64,000 nucleotides of DNA from Flavobacteriaceae bacterium (lineage in GTDB: Bacteria > Bacteroidota > Bacteroidia > Flavobacteriales > Flavobacteriaceae), in NCBI GenBank assembly GCA_018608765.1, contig JABAYY010000086.1:1-64000 (forward strand). Reading direction: 5' to 3'. Positions within the stretch are counted from its first letter, which is position 1; every line of letters begins with the position of its first letter. The notes beneath the pieces are model-generated. The model saw only the letters and a program-made list of their open reading frames with translations. It was not told where the DNA came from and made no database searches. The position numbers and the translations under genes were made by a program. Shown here piece by piece: positions 20,154 through 30,489 of this stretch.

Positions 20154-20846
20154 ATGGGATCCTACTATGTTATTCTTGGAGTCATTGCTTTAGTGAGCTG
20201 GCTTGTGAGTTCAACTTTAAAACGAAAATTCGCCACCTATTCAAAAATCCATTTACGCAATGGATTGAGTGGTGCTGAAATTGCTGAAAAAATGCTTTTG
20301 GATCATGGTATTAAAGATGTGAAAGTCGTTTCTACTCCAGGTCGTCTTACAGACCACTACAATCCTAGTGATAAAACGGTAAACCTTAGCGAAGCGGTTT
20401 ATAACGAGCGAAATTCCGCCGCCGCCGCCGTGGCAGCTCACGAATGTGGACATGCAGTTCAACATGCGCAAGCCTATAGTTGGTTGCAATTGCGCTCAAC
20501 TCTTGTTCCTGCCGTGAATATTTCTTCAAAATTATCCATGTGGTTGATTATAGGAGGTCTGATTTTAGGGTTTGGAGCAGGTGTTGGCTTAGGCTATTGG
20601 GTCGTTGTTTTAGGTTTTGTACTCATGGCTGTAGCTACAGTCTTTAGTTTTATCACCTTACCCGTGGAATATGATGCGAGTAACCGTGCTTTGGCATGGT
20701 TGAAAAGCAAACATATGTTATCTCAAGAAGAATTTAAAGGAGCTGAAGATGCGCTCAAGTGGGCTGCCCGAACGTATTTGGTGGCCGCACTAGGATCGCT
20801 AGCGACTTTAGTATATTGGGGTTTCCAAATTTTTGGAAGAGACTAG
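20154..20846 (+). CDS. Zinc metallopeptidase (YugP-like membrane protease)
   Basis: AAHECGHAVQHAQAYSWLQLRS (HExxH); several TM segments. Confidence 0.9.
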   Translation: MGSYYVILGVIALVSWLVSSTLKRKFATYSKIHLRNGLSGAEIAEKMLLDHGIKDVKVVSTPGRLTDHYNPSDKTVNLSEAVYNERNSAAAAVAAHECGHAVQHAQAYSWLQLRSTLVPAVNISSKLSMWLIIGGLILGFGAGVGLGYWVVVLGFVLMAVATVFSFITLPVEYDASNRALAWLKSKHMLSQEEFKGAEDALKWAARTYLVAALGSLATLVYWGFQIFGRD

Positions 20847-21308
20847 CTATATTTTAATTTGTCGATCAATTTGTTGATCTAAAGAAATGAAGGTTTCTGT
20901 TCTTGAAACACCTGAAATTGGTTGAATCTGCTTGTTTAAGACAGACATTAGGTGTTCATTGTCCTTGCATAGGATTTTGATTAAGACGCTCCAGTTTCCA
21001 GTAGTATAATGACATTCCAATACCTCAGGGATTTTTTTGAGTTGTTTGACTGCGTCAGAATTGTTCTTTGCTTTATCCAAAAAGACTCCTACAAATGCCA
21101 TGGTGGTATATCCCAAAACTTTTGGGTTTATTACAAACTTAGAACCTGCTATAAGTCCAGAGTTTTCTAATTTACGTAAACGTTGGTGAATGGCAGCCCC
21201 CGAAATTCCGACAGTACGCGCGATCTCGAGTACTGGAGTTCTTGCGTCTTTCATAAGCGCTCTTAGAATCGTTTTGTCAATGCCGTCAATTTCTGTGATT
21301 TTATTCAT
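20847..21308 (-). CDS. Lrp/AsnC family transcriptional regulator
   Basis: IDKTILRALMKDARTPVLEIARTVGISGAAIHQRLRKLENSGLI. Confidence 0.94.
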   Translation of the reverse strand: MNKITEIDGIDKTILRALMKDARTPVLEIARTVGISGAAIHQRLRKLENSGLIAGSKFVINPKVLGYTTMAFVGVFLDKAKNNSDAVKQLKKIPEVLECHYTTGNWSVLIKILCKDNEHLMSVLNKQIQPISGVSRTETFISLDQQIDRQIKI

Positions 21309-21372
21309 TTTTTATTAGAATATGCTAATTTATACGTCAAAAGTATTCAAATTATTTCAATTTATAACTAAA

Positions 21373-22737
21373 TTATTGATTTAAGGGGTTATATCCTAAG
21401 TATTCAATCTCTTTTTCATTAAATATGACACCAAAATCTTTTAATTCATTTAAAACAGGAGTATATAGTTCTTTTTTAGTTGGGATTTGAACACCATAAC
21501 TTTGTATTTTGTTATTTAGTATAGCTAAAGTAGCAATTGCAACGGGTAATCCCACGGTTTTTGCCATCGCAGTAAATGTTTGGTCGTCGCCCGTACACAC
21601 CATAGTTGCATCAATTTGATGTTTTTTACCATCCAATTCATAGCCAAATTTGTGATACATCACAATCATATCTTTGTCTTCAGGACTTAAAGTCCAACTG
21701 TCTAAAAGTATTTTTTGAAGAACTTGTGCAGGGGTGGCATTTTTCAACTCCACTTTTTTATCATCATTAAAGATATCGAGTTCCTCGAGTTTCCCCCATA
21801 CAATATCGTCTTGATCAATTTTTAACTGATATCTTAATTTTAATTCCACTGAATCTGTAGGGCTGTACGGTAAAAACGAATTTACAAAACTACGATAGCT
21901 CATGTTTTCGCTATCTGCAATCGTATAGCTATCGTCAGTCATCCCAAGCAATACAAAAATTTGCCAAGCTCTACTAAAGCCAACTCGGCGAATTGTTCCA
22001 CGGTACAAAGTTTGAACGTTTTCTAATCCATAGACCTCTTGATATTTAAGCGAATCCCTATTTGCATAGGCCTCAAAACGCCCATAACCCTCAACTTCTA
22101 AAAACTCTGTCCGCCTAAACAAGCGGTGGTACGGGATGTATTTAAATTTTCCTTCCTGTAAAAACTTTGCGGCTCCGCCCTGACCTGCCAATACTACATT
22201 GCGAGGATTCCATGTAAATTTATAATTCCAAAGGTTTGTATCACTTTCAGGCGCCATTAATCCTCCAGTAAAAGATTCAAAAAGTAACATCTTTCCGCCA
22301 GCCGCTGTAATTCGGTCGATCACTTGCATCGCACTCATATGATCTACTCCAGGATCCAATCCAATCTCATTCAAAAATATTAGATTTTTAGCTTTGACTT
22401 CTGCATCCAATGCTTTCATTTCTTTACTGACATAAGAAGCTGTGACCAGATGCTTGCCAAATGTCAAGCAATCCTTGGCTACTTCTATATGGAATCTAGC
22501 AGGAAGCATAGAAACCACGATGTCAGCATTTTGAACGGCTTGTTCACGTGTGGATTTGTCAAATATATCAAGTTTTAAGGCGCTTGCATTTGGGTGGTTT
22601 CCAATCCACTTAAGTGCGTTTGAAGTATCTAGATCTCCGATGGTGATTTTTAAATTCTCTGTAATAGATTTATCTAAAAAATATTTTATAAGGTATGATG
22701 CAGACTTCCCTGCTCCGATGATTAAAATGTTTCGCAT
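21373..22737 (-). CDS. Saccharopine dehydrogenase family protein
   Basis: ILIIGAGKSASYLIKYFLD Rossmann fold; NEIGLDPGVDHMSAMQVID. Confidence 0.93.
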   Translation of the reverse strand: MRNILIIGAGKSASYLIKYFLDKSITENLKITIGDLDTSNALKWIGNHPNASALKLDIFDKSTREQAVQNADIVVSMLPARFHIEVAKDCLTFGKHLVTASYVSKEMKALDAEVKAKNLIFLNEIGLDPGVDHMSAMQVIDRITAAGGKMLLFESFTGGLMAPESDTNLWNYKFTWNPRNVVLAGQGGAAKFLQEGKFKYIPYHRLFRRTEFLEVEGYGRFEAYANRDSLKYQEVYGLENVQTLYRGTIRRVGFSRAWQIFVLLGMTDDSYTIADSENMSYRSFVNSFLPYSPTDSVELKLRYQLKIDQDDIVWGKLEELDIFNDDKKVELKNATPAQVLQKILLDSWTLSPEDKDMIVMYHKFGYELDGKKHQIDATMVCTGDDQTFTAMAKTVGLPVAIATLAILNNKIQSYGVQIPTKKELYTPVLNELKDFGVIFNEKEIEYLGYNPLNQ

Positions 22738-22810
22738 ATTGATAAGAGATTCTTATTTTTGTGATTAGTTTGAGGACTAAAGTAGAAAATTTAATACTTT
22801 ATAAAACAAA

Positions 22811-23194
22811 ATGGACAGGAAAATATTTTTATTAGCGTGTGTTATAGGAGGACTTGGCGTTGTTTTTGGAGCCTTTGCAGCGCACAGTTTAAAACCGTTA
22901 CTTAGTAGTTCGTCATTTGAGAGTTTTAATACTGGAATTCGTTACCAAATGTATCATTCCTTTTTGCTGTTTTTTGTAGGAGTATCAACACACCTCAAGC
23001 CCAGCCATAAATCGATTTTATTTAAACTTATTTTGACAGGGGTTTTATTATTTTCAGGATCTATCTACTTGTTAGCGACCAATGATTTGACTTCCTTTAA
23101 TTTTAAGGTTATTGGATTTATTACACCTATTGGAGGCTTGTTTTTGATTGCTTCGTGGCTTTTGTTGTTTGTGTATTTTTTTAAGAAAAAATAA
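22811..23194 (+). CDS. DUF423 domain-containing membrane protein
   Basis: GGLGVVFGAFAAHSLKPLL; four TM segments. Confidence 0.9.
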   Translation: MDRKIFLLACVIGGLGVVFGAFAAHSLKPLLSSSSFESFNTGIRYQMYHSFLLFFVGVSTHLKPSHKSILFKLILTGVLLFSGSIYLLATNDLTSFNFKVIGFITPIGGLFLIASWLLLFVYFFKKK

Positions 23195-23220
23195 TTTTAG
23201 AACAGTCTAAATTCATAAAA

Positions 23221-23252
23221 AAAAGCTGCCTTCACAGACAGCCTTTTAATAA
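23221..23252. terminator. Probable bidirectional terminator
   Basis: AAAAAGCTGcCTTCACAGAcAGCCTTTT between convergent genes; short imperfect stem. Confidence 0.45.
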
Positions 23253-23273
23253 AAATAAATAAAAGTAATTTTT

Positions 23274-23561
23274 CTATAAAACAACTAATTTCTTAGTTAC
23301 TGTTTTATTATCGTCAAGATTTATGAATTTCACGAGATAAACTCCAGTGGCTAAATTCAATTCCAGATTCCCTCTGCCTGAATTATCATCAATTATTTTA
23401 GATAGGCTGGTCCTTTGTCCTTCAAACTGACAACTTGAGGATGGGATTTTTATTTCATCTCGAGGCCCAGGAACAGCTGTTGTTTGGGCATTTATTAGTC
23501 CAATTGCACCTAAAAATAATGCTACCAAAACTAATTTCTTAATTGAAATTTGTGATTTCAT
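23274..23561 (-). CDS. Very small T9SS type A sorting-domain protein
   Basis: Signal peptide then RGNLELNLATGVYLVKFINLDDNKTVTKKLVVL; 95 aa. Confidence 0.75.
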   Translation of the reverse strand: MKSQISIKKLVLVALFLGAIGLINAQTTAVPGPRDEIKIPSSSCQFEGQRTSLSKIIDDNSGRGNLELNLATGVYLVKFINLDDNKTVTKKLVVL

Positions 23562-23875
23562 AATTAATGTTTTAAATTTATTTAGGTCCGTAAAATAAGT
23601 GGTATTTAGTATTTCTTATATGAGTAGCTAGCATACTCATTTTAAACCACTTAATCGTTCTTATTATGCAAACATAATCCTAAATCATGAGTCTTTTCAA
23701 TAGTATATTAACTTAAAATAATACTATATTATCCGATACGTTATATATTGAAATTAAATATATAATTACAACTTTTTTAAATTGTATTTAATTATAAATG
23801 CAATTATTTTAACTCATCTTTATTAGTCATTTAATATTATTCAATACTTTTGTGGTATTAAATAATTTGATAATT

Positions 23876-25483
23876 ATGCCACAACCAGAACCAATTACGA
23901 AAACGATTTCGTTAAACCAATATGCTATAACATCTACAAAAGTTTATTATCAACTTTCCCCAGATCAACTGCATGCTCTTACAATCACAAAAAAACAAGG
24001 TCATGAAACTAGCTCAGGTGCCTTAGTAATTCAAACGGGTGAGTTTACAGGGCGGTCTCCAAAAGATCGATTTATAGTTAAAGATGCCATAACCAAAGAT
24101 CGTATTTGGTGGGGCGATGTAAATATCCCTTTTGCTACGAACGACTTTGACGCGCTCTATGCTAAAGTAACCAACTATTTATCAGATAAAGAAATTTTTG
24201 TTCGGGACAGTTATGCGTGTTCCGATCCTGCTTACCGTACCAATATTAGAGTGATTAACGAATATCCTTGGAGTAATTACTTTGCTTACAACATGTTTTT
24301 AAGACCTTCGGATTCTGAACTAAAAACCTTTACTCCTGAGTGGACAGTGATTAATGCACCTGGTTTTATGGCAGATCCAAGCAAAGACGGTACCCGTCAG
24401 CATAATTTTGCGATTTTAAATTTCACTAAAAAAATAGCACTTATTGGCGGTACTGGATATACAGGCGAAATTAAAAAAGGTATTTTTTCAGCTTTAAATT
24501 TCATACTTCCAGTATTTAAAAACACCCTCCCAATGCATTGCAGTGCCAATGTTGGAAAAGAGGGTGATACTTCCATCTTTTTTGGGCTCTCTGGGACTGG
24601 AAAAACAACACTATCCACCGATCATCACCGCCATTTGATTGGAGATGATGAACATGGTTGGACTAGTGAAAATACGATCTTTAACTTTGAAGGAGGTTGT
24701 TATGCAAAGGTTATAAATTTGTCTAGAGATAAAGAGCCAGAAATTTTTGATGCCATTAAAAAAGGAGCCATTCTAGAGAATGTGATCATGGATGCTAAAG
24801 GGGGAGTCGATTATTCAGATACAACCATCACACAAAACACGCGAGTGAGTTATCCAATTCACTTTATAGATAATATTCAACCCGATTCAATTGGTAAGAA
24901 TCCTAAAAATATTTTCTTTCTCACAGCAGATGCTTTTGGAGTCTTGCCTCCCATATCTAAACTTACGCCTGGACAAGCGGCATATCATTTTATTTCTGGC
25001 TATACCGCTAAGGTTGCTGGCACTGAAGCAGGCATTACGGAACCTGTTCCTAGTTTTTCAGCTTGTTTTGGAGCGCCTTTTATGCCCTTACATCCTACAA
25101 AATATGCCGAAATGTTGAGTACTAAGATGAAAGCAACTGGCGTCAATGTTTGGTTGGTGAATACAGGTTGGACGGGCGGACCTTATGGAATTGGAACGCG
25201 TATGAAATTAGAGTACACGCGTGCGATGATCAATGCAGCCATGGATGGCTCTTTAGAGACTGCTAATAAAGACAACTACCATGTACACTCCGTTTTTGGT
25301 GTACTTCAACCCAGAGTGTGCCCAAATGTTCCAACAGAATTTTTAAGTCCCCGAAAAACATGGAAAAATGATGAAGGGTTTTATAAAACAGCTCATAAAT
25401 TAGCAGCCTCTTTTAAAGCCAACTTTAAGAAATTTGAAAGCTTTGCCAATGATGAAATTATGGCTGGAGGACCAAAAGTCTAA
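23876..25483 (+). CDS. pckA: Phosphoenolpyruvate carboxykinase (ATP)
   Basis: FFGLSGTGKTTLSTDHHRHLIGDDEHGW; start MPQPEPITKTISLNQY. Confidence 0.97.
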   Translation: MPQPEPITKTISLNQYAITSTKVYYQLSPDQLHALTITKKQGHETSSGALVIQTGEFTGRSPKDRFIVKDAITKDRIWWGDVNIPFATNDFDALYAKVTNYLSDKEIFVRDSYACSDPAYRTNIRVINEYPWSNYFAYNMFLRPSDSELKTFTPEWTVINAPGFMADPSKDGTRQHNFAILNFTKKIALIGGTGYTGEIKKGIFSALNFILPVFKNTLPMHCSANVGKEGDTSIFFGLSGTGKTTLSTDHHRHLIGDDEHGWTSENTIFNFEGGCYAKVINLSRDKEPEIFDAIKKGAILENVIMDAKGGVDYSDTTITQNTRVSYPIHFIDNIQPDSIGKNPKNIFFLTADAFGVLPPISKLTPGQAAYHFISGYTAKVAGTEAGITEPVPSFSACFGAPFMPLHPTKYAEMLSTKMKATGVNVWLVNTGWTGGPYGIGTRMKLEYTRAMINAAMDGSLETANKDNYHVHSVFGVLQPRVCPNVPTEFLSPRKTWKNDEGFYKTAHKLAASFKANFKKFESFANDEIMAGGPKV

Positions 25484-25547
25484 TCTAATTTGGTTTTAGT
25501 CTATTTAAAAAATAAAAAATTGTAATTTTAGGGTTCACAATGAACCA

Positions 25548-26024
25548 ATGAGGTATTTAGCTTTTGTCTTGCTTTTCTGTTCTTTTTATTCATGTAATTA
25601 TTATGAAAAAAAGAAGTTAGACTCTGATACGATTTTAATGGAGGAATTAAAAACGTTTAATTGGAATGAAGTTGATCGCTATCCAAATTTTGAAAATTGT
25701 GAAAACTCTATAGACTTTCAGGATAGCAAAAATTGTTTTGAACAAACGATTACAACGCATATATCTGAATATTTCGGAATACAAAATATCATCGTCACAC
25801 AAACGGTGAGCGACACAATCACCATCAATTTAGTGGTTTCTAAAAGTGGAGAACTTCAAATTTCTGAAATACAAACACAAGAGCTCACAAGGGAACAAAT
25901 TCCAATGTTGGACTCCATATTAATTCGTAGTTTAAAGGGGCTTCCTAAATTATACCCTGCTATCAAAAGAAGTCAGCAAGTGCAAACGGCATTTCAATTG
26001 CCAATAATTCTTAAAGTAGATTAA
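25548..26024 (+). CDS. Lipoprotein with TonB C-terminal-like region (hypothetical)
   Basis: Lipobox-like [24 protein letters not shown]...[27 protein letters not shown]. Confidence 0.55.
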   Translation: MRYLAFVLLFCSFYSCNYYEKKKLDSDTILMEELKTFNWNEVDRYPNFENCENSIDFQDSKNCFEQTITTHISEYFGIQNIIVTQTVSDTITINLVVSKSGELQISEIQTQELTREQIPMLDSILIRSLKGLPKLYPAIKRSQQVQTAFQLPIILKVD

Positions 26025-26578
26025 TGGCTGAAGACAAAATTATATTAGGAATTGATCCAGGAACTACTATCATGGGATTTGGATTGATAAAAGTCAAAGG
26101 AAAAACTATGGAGTTTTTACAATTGAATGAGTTATTACTTCAAAAGTATGACGATCATTATTTGAAACTCAAACTTATTTTTGAACGTACCATTGAATTG
26201 ATAGATACATTCCATCCTGATGAAATTGCGATTGAAGCCCCTTTTTTTGGTAAAAACGTACAAAGTATGTTAAAGCTTGGGAGAGCTCAAGGGGTTGCGA
26301 TGGCTGCTGGACTTTCTAGAGAAATTCCAATCACTGAGTATTCTCCTAAAAAAATTAAAATGGCCATTACAGGCAATGGTAATGCAAGTAAAGAACAAGT
26401 AGCTAAAATGCTACAAAGTCTTTTGGATTTAAAAGAATTGCCTAAAAATCTTGATTCCACAGATGGATTGGCGGCAGCCGTTTGCCATTTTTATAACCAA
26501 GGAAAAGTTACCGGTGGTAAAAGTTATACAGGTTGGAGTGCCTTTGTAAAGCAAAACGAAAGCAGAGTTAAAAAATAA
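26024..26578 (+). CDS. ruvC: Crossover junction endodeoxyribonuclease RuvC
   Basis: [43 protein letters not shown]. Confidence 0.96.
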   Translation: MAEDKIILGIDPGTTIMGFGLIKVKGKTMEFLQLNELLLQKYDDHYLKLKLIFERTIELIDTFHPDEIAIEAPFFGKNVQSMLKLGRAQGVAMAAGLSREIPITEYSPKKIKMAITGNGNASKEQVAKMLQSLLDLKELPKNLDSTDGLAAAVCHFYNQGKVTGGKSYTGWSAFVKQNESRVKK

Positions 26579-26588
26579 ATCCTCGACT

Positions 26589-27119
26589 ATGGACCTAGAG
26601 ACCCTCAAATATCCAATTGGGAAACCTAAAATTCCTGCTAAAATTGAGCCCACTCATATTGAAAGTTGGATACAGTCTATTAGACAGTTTCCTTTGCTTG
26701 TGACAAAAGAAGTGACTCATTTAACCGATAAAGAACTTCGTTATAAATACCGTCCCGAAGGCTGGACGATTCAACAAGTGGTTGGTCATTGTATTGATAG
26801 CCATATGAATAGCATCACTCGTTTTAAATTGGCACTCACGGAAGACAATCCAACAATTAAACCTTACGAAGAAGCTCAGTGGGCAGTACTGAATGATACT
26901 GTAGATTATAGCATTCAAAGTTCGACTAAGCTTTTGGCTGGAATTCATCAACGATGGGTGTTTTTATTAGAGCAATTAGAAACCTCACAATTACAGAGAA
27001 CTTATATGCATCCAGAAGGAAATGAATGTATTTCTTTGCATGAGAGCTTGGCCATATATGCTTGGCATTGCAACCATCATTTACAACACATTATCAATGC
27101 GAAAGCATTCAAATATTAA
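26589..27119 (+). CDS. DinB-superfamily putative metal-dependent hydrolase (YfiT-like)
   Basis: LRYKYRPEGWTIQQVVGHCIDSHMNS...YAWHCNHHLQHI. Confidence 0.88.
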   Translation: MDLETLKYPIGKPKIPAKIEPTHIESWIQSIRQFPLLVTKEVTHLTDKELRYKYRPEGWTIQQVVGHCIDSHMNSITRFKLALTEDNPTIKPYEEAQWAVLNDTVDYSIQSSTKLLAGIHQRWVFLLEQLETSQLQRTYMHPEGNECISLHESLAIYAWHCNHHLQHIINAKAFKY

Positions 27120-27136
27120 TCAAAAATTTTATTTTA

Positions 27137-28261
27137 GTGTCAGGTATTTATATCCACGTTCCATTTTGTAAAAAAGCATGTCACTATTGTAACTTCCACT
27201 TTTCGACGAATCAAAATTCCAAATCAGCATTCATAAAAGCGGTTTGTAAGGAATTGGTGCTTCGAAAATCAGAAGTTACTTCTGATGAAATCCTATCGAT
27301 TTATTTTGGAGGGGGTACGCCCTCGGTCTTAGAAGTTTTGGAGCTAAATACAATTCTTGAGACTGTGTATAAACATTACAAAGTGTCCGATACAGCTGAA
27401 ATCACCCTTGAAGCCAATCCGGATGATCTGGATATTGAAACAATAAAAGCACTTTCAAACACAAAAATAAATCGATTAAGTATTGGAATTCAATCCTTCC
27501 ATGAATCGGATTTAACGGCTATGAACAGAGCACATAATGCTACTGAGGCTAAAAAATGTTTAGAAATTGCCACGACCTATTTTGACAATATTACTATCGA
27601 TTTAATGTTTGGAATGCCCACGATGTCAGTTGCACAGTGGCGACAAAATTTACAAACCGCTTTTGAATTTGGAATCAAACATTTGTCTTGTTATGCTCTC
27701 ACGGTTGAACCAAAAACAGCTCTAGAGCATTTTATTAAAAAAGGAAGTCACCCGCCAATGGACGATGAGTTGGCAGCCCAACATTTTGAAGTGTTACTGG
27801 AAGAGACATTGGCACAAGGATTGACTCATTATGAGACCTGTAGTTTTGGACATCCCGAATACTTTTCAAGACACAATACAAGTTATTGGTTAGGTAAAAC
27901 CTATATGGGTGTGGGACCATCGGCACATTCGTTTGATGGGAAAAGTAGAAGTTGGAACCTTTCAAATAATACGAAATATATTAAATCCTTAGAAGCCAAT
28001 ATAAGACCGTTTGAATCGGAAGTATTATCTGTAGAAAATAGATTCAACGAATATATCATGACAGGCCTGCGAACCATTTGGGGTATTTCATTGGATAAAA
28101 TTGAAACCGATTTTGGCGCTCCCATCAAAGAGCAATTGTTAGAGAATTCAAAGAAACTGAGAATTTCTAAGATGCTAGTTTTAGAAAAAAATCATTTAAA
28201 AATCACAAAAACAGGAAAATTTCTTTCGGACGGAATTGCTTCCGATTTGTTTTTAGTTTGA
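27137..28261 (+). CDS. hemW: Radical SAM family heme chaperone HemW
   Basis: VSGIYIHVPFCKKACHYCNFHFS; GGGTPSVL; GTG start at 27137. Confidence 0.92.
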   Translation: MSGIYIHVPFCKKACHYCNFHFSTNQNSKSAFIKAVCKELVLRKSEVTSDEILSIYFGGGTPSVLEVLELNTILETVYKHYKVSDTAEITLEANPDDLDIETIKALSNTKINRLSIGIQSFHESDLTAMNRAHNATEAKKCLEIATTYFDNITIDLMFGMPTMSVAQWRQNLQTAFEFGIKHLSCYALTVEPKTALEHFIKKGSHPPMDDELAAQHFEVLLEETLAQGLTHYETCSFGHPEYFSRHNTSYWLGKTYMGVGPSAHSFDGKSRSWNLSNNTKYIKSLEANIRPFESEVLSVENRFNEYIMTGLRTIWGISLDKIETDFGAPIKEQLLENSKKLRISKMLVLEKNHLKITKTGKFLSDGIASDLFLV

Positions 28262-28376
28262 TTATATTTATCCACATGAACCTAACAACTTGATAGCTTT
28301 GTCGTTTAAGAGGATGATTTATAGCGAACCTAACAGCGCTCGAAGGGACATGTAACGTTAAAAAAATAAGAGAAAC

Positions 28377-29144
28377 ATGAAAGCAATTATACAAGCCAAC
28401 AGCCGTACTTATACTATTTATATCGATCAGCCTTTGGATATTTCAATTCCATTTCGTGCTTCAAAAGAGAATGTAAATGCCTGGTATTTGCCACCTCCAA
28501 AAATATATCCAGCCAAAGTGAAAGGTTGGACTGGAAGTATTAAAGAAGGCGCAGCAGTTAATTTTAATACCATCGAATTTAATCCACACGCCCACGGAAC
28601 TCATACCGAGTGTGTGGGGCATATCACTGAAGAAGTTCATACAATTAATAGCTGTTTGACACAATTTTTATTTGTAGCGGAAGTCATTACGGTGGTTCCA
28701 GAACCTTTAAATGGCGATTTTATTATCTCCGAAAAACAACTGCGATATGCGATTGGTAACAAAAAAAGAGAAGCTGTTGTGATTCGAACACTTCCCAACA
28801 CAACCGATAAATTAAGCCGACAATATGCACATACAAATCCGCCTTACCTCACGGAAGCTGCGGCTATTTACCTCCGTGAAAAAGGAGTGAAACACTTGTT
28901 AGTTGATACGCCAAGTGTCGATAAAGAAAAAGATGATGGTCAACTTTTGGCACATAAAGCCTTTTGGAATGTAGGAGGTGAAATGCGTATGGATGCAACA
29001 ATTACAGAACTTGTTTATGTCCCTAATTCAGTGCTAGACGGAAAGTATATTCTAAACATATTAATAGCCCCTTTTGAAAATGATGCTTCGCCAAGCAAGC
29101 CAATCCTGTATAAACTATACGACAAAGAAACTCCAAAACCCTGA
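28377..29144 (+). CDS. Cyclase family protein (kynurenine formamidase-like)
   Basis: HAHGTHTECVGHI metal-binding motif. Confidence 0.85.
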   Translation: MKAIIQANSRTYTIYIDQPLDISIPFRASKENVNAWYLPPPKIYPAKVKGWTGSIKEGAAVNFNTIEFNPHAHGTHTECVGHITEEVHTINSCLTQFLFVAEVITVVPEPLNGDFIISEKQLRYAIGNKKREAVVIRTLPNTTDKLSRQYAHTNPPYLTEAAAIYLREKGVKHLLVDTPSVDKEKDDGQLLAHKAFWNVGGEMRMDATITELVYVPNSVLDGKYILNILIAPFENDASPSKPILYKLYDKETPKP

Positions 29145-29518
29145 TGATTACAATTGATGCCATTCAATCCTTTTGTTTAAAAAAAGAACAAACCACTGAA
29201 GAATTTCCTTTTGATGAAAGTACTTTGGTATATAAGGTTTTAGGTAAAATATTTGCACTTTGTCCGTTAGAAGCATGGGAGCAAGGCAATCCCTCAATTA
29301 CTTTAAAGTGTGATCCAGATTATGCTGATGAACTCCGCAACGATTACGAGTCCATTCACTCAGGATTTCATACCAATAAACGACATTGGAACACGATTTA
29401 TTTAAGCGACTGTGGGTTCTCACCTCAATTTCTTTTTGAACTCATTGACCATAGCTATACGATGGTGGTTAAAAACATGCCCAAAAAACTAAGTAGTCAA
29501 CTCAAATCAACTTTTTAA
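29144..29518 (+). CDS. MmcQ/YjbR family DNA-binding protein
   Basis: TTEEFPFDESTLVYKVLGKIFAL...HWNTIYL. Confidence 0.9.
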   Translation: MITIDAIQSFCLKKEQTTEEFPFDESTLVYKVLGKIFALCPLEAWEQGNPSITLKCDPDYADELRNDYESIHSGFHTNKRHWNTIYLSDCGFSPQFLFELIDHSYTMVVKNMPKKLSSQLKSTF

Positions 29519-30344
29519 AGGCTGAAGGGCTGAGTGTAGTAACCGTTTTGAACTGTTTGTTGAAATTAGAAACATTCTTAAATCCACATAAATAAGCAAC
29601 GTCAATAATCCTCAAGTCCATCTGTTTCCGAATCAGTTTGCATGCATGTTCTACCCGAATTTCTTTTAAAAACTCAAAATAGGTTTTATTGGTTACTTTT
29701 TTAAAATATTTACAAAACGAATTCTTCGTCATGGCAGCTACTTCGGCCACCGCTTCAAGAGACACTTCCTTATTGTAATTTTCAAATGTATATTCCAAAA
29801 CATCCGTCATTCTTTTTCCTTCAATTGGGCTATATTTTTTGTCATATACAAAAGATGTGAGTCGTTGGTGCTCTGCGGTAGTTAGAATTTTAAGAAGCTC
29901 TAAAAACAGTATAAATTGTTGCAGTTTTTTGGCTTTATGAATTTTGGTAAATAAGCTCGTGATCCTAGTTTTACAATTAGAAATTTTAAAGCCATAACTC
30001 GATTTATCAAAAAATGAGTGCAATTCATCAAACGCTTCTAAATCAAAAAAATCAGTTCCAAAGGATTCTTTTGTAAAAAAAAGAGATCTCATTTTTGAGG
30101 CGGAAGATGCCTCAATATCCGATTTAAAAACATGCGGTATAAAACTCCCAATCACAATGATATCACCTTTTTTATAGGGATTAACGGAATCTCCAAGCAC
30201 AAGCGTGCCTTCTCCGATTAAGATATGGCATATTTGAATTTCTTCGTGTTGGTGCAATTTTTCATAAAAAAATGATCCTTCATCTTGCTGATAGATGAGG
30301 GTTGATTCTTTTGTTTTAGGAATGATAAAAGAAACAATGTTCAT
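29502..30344 (-). CDS. AraC family transcriptional regulator
   Basis: C-terminal HTH FCKYFKKVTNKTYFEFLKEIRVEHACKLI...CGFKNVSNFNKQFKTVT; cupin-like N-terminus. Confidence 0.93.
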   Translation of the reverse strand: MNIVSFIIPKTKESTLIYQQDEGSFFYEKLHQHEEIQICHILIGEGTLVLGDSVNPYKKGDIIVIGSFIPHVFKSDIEASSASKMRSLFFTKESFGTDFFDLEAFDELHSFFDKSSYGFKISNCKTRITSLFTKIHKAKKLQQFILFLELLKILTTAEHQRLTSFVYDKKYSPIEGKRMTDVLEYTFENYNKEVSLEAVAEVAAMTKNSFCKYFKKVTNKTYFEFLKEIRVEHACKLIRKQMDLRIIDVAYLCGFKNVSNFNKQFKTVTTLSPSAFKKLI

Positions 30345-30489
30345 ACTTCAAATTAACAAAATACTATTCTAATATAGAAATTAATTTAAAAATATGGATA
30401 ATATAGCATCAACTATTGATTAAAACAGCCCATAATGTTTTTGAAAAAGGAATTAGTTTTATCTCTTTAAAATAATAAATAAAAGAATT

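Noticed and set aside
20408-20430. GCCGCCGCCGCC microsatellite
   Set aside because: It encodes the Ala run just before the HExxH motif of a metallopeptidase; normal coding sequence
27062-27136. N-terminal extension of HemW
   Set aside because: Overlaps the end of the YfiT-like gene; GTG at 27137 before SGIYIHVPFC gives the normal HemW start
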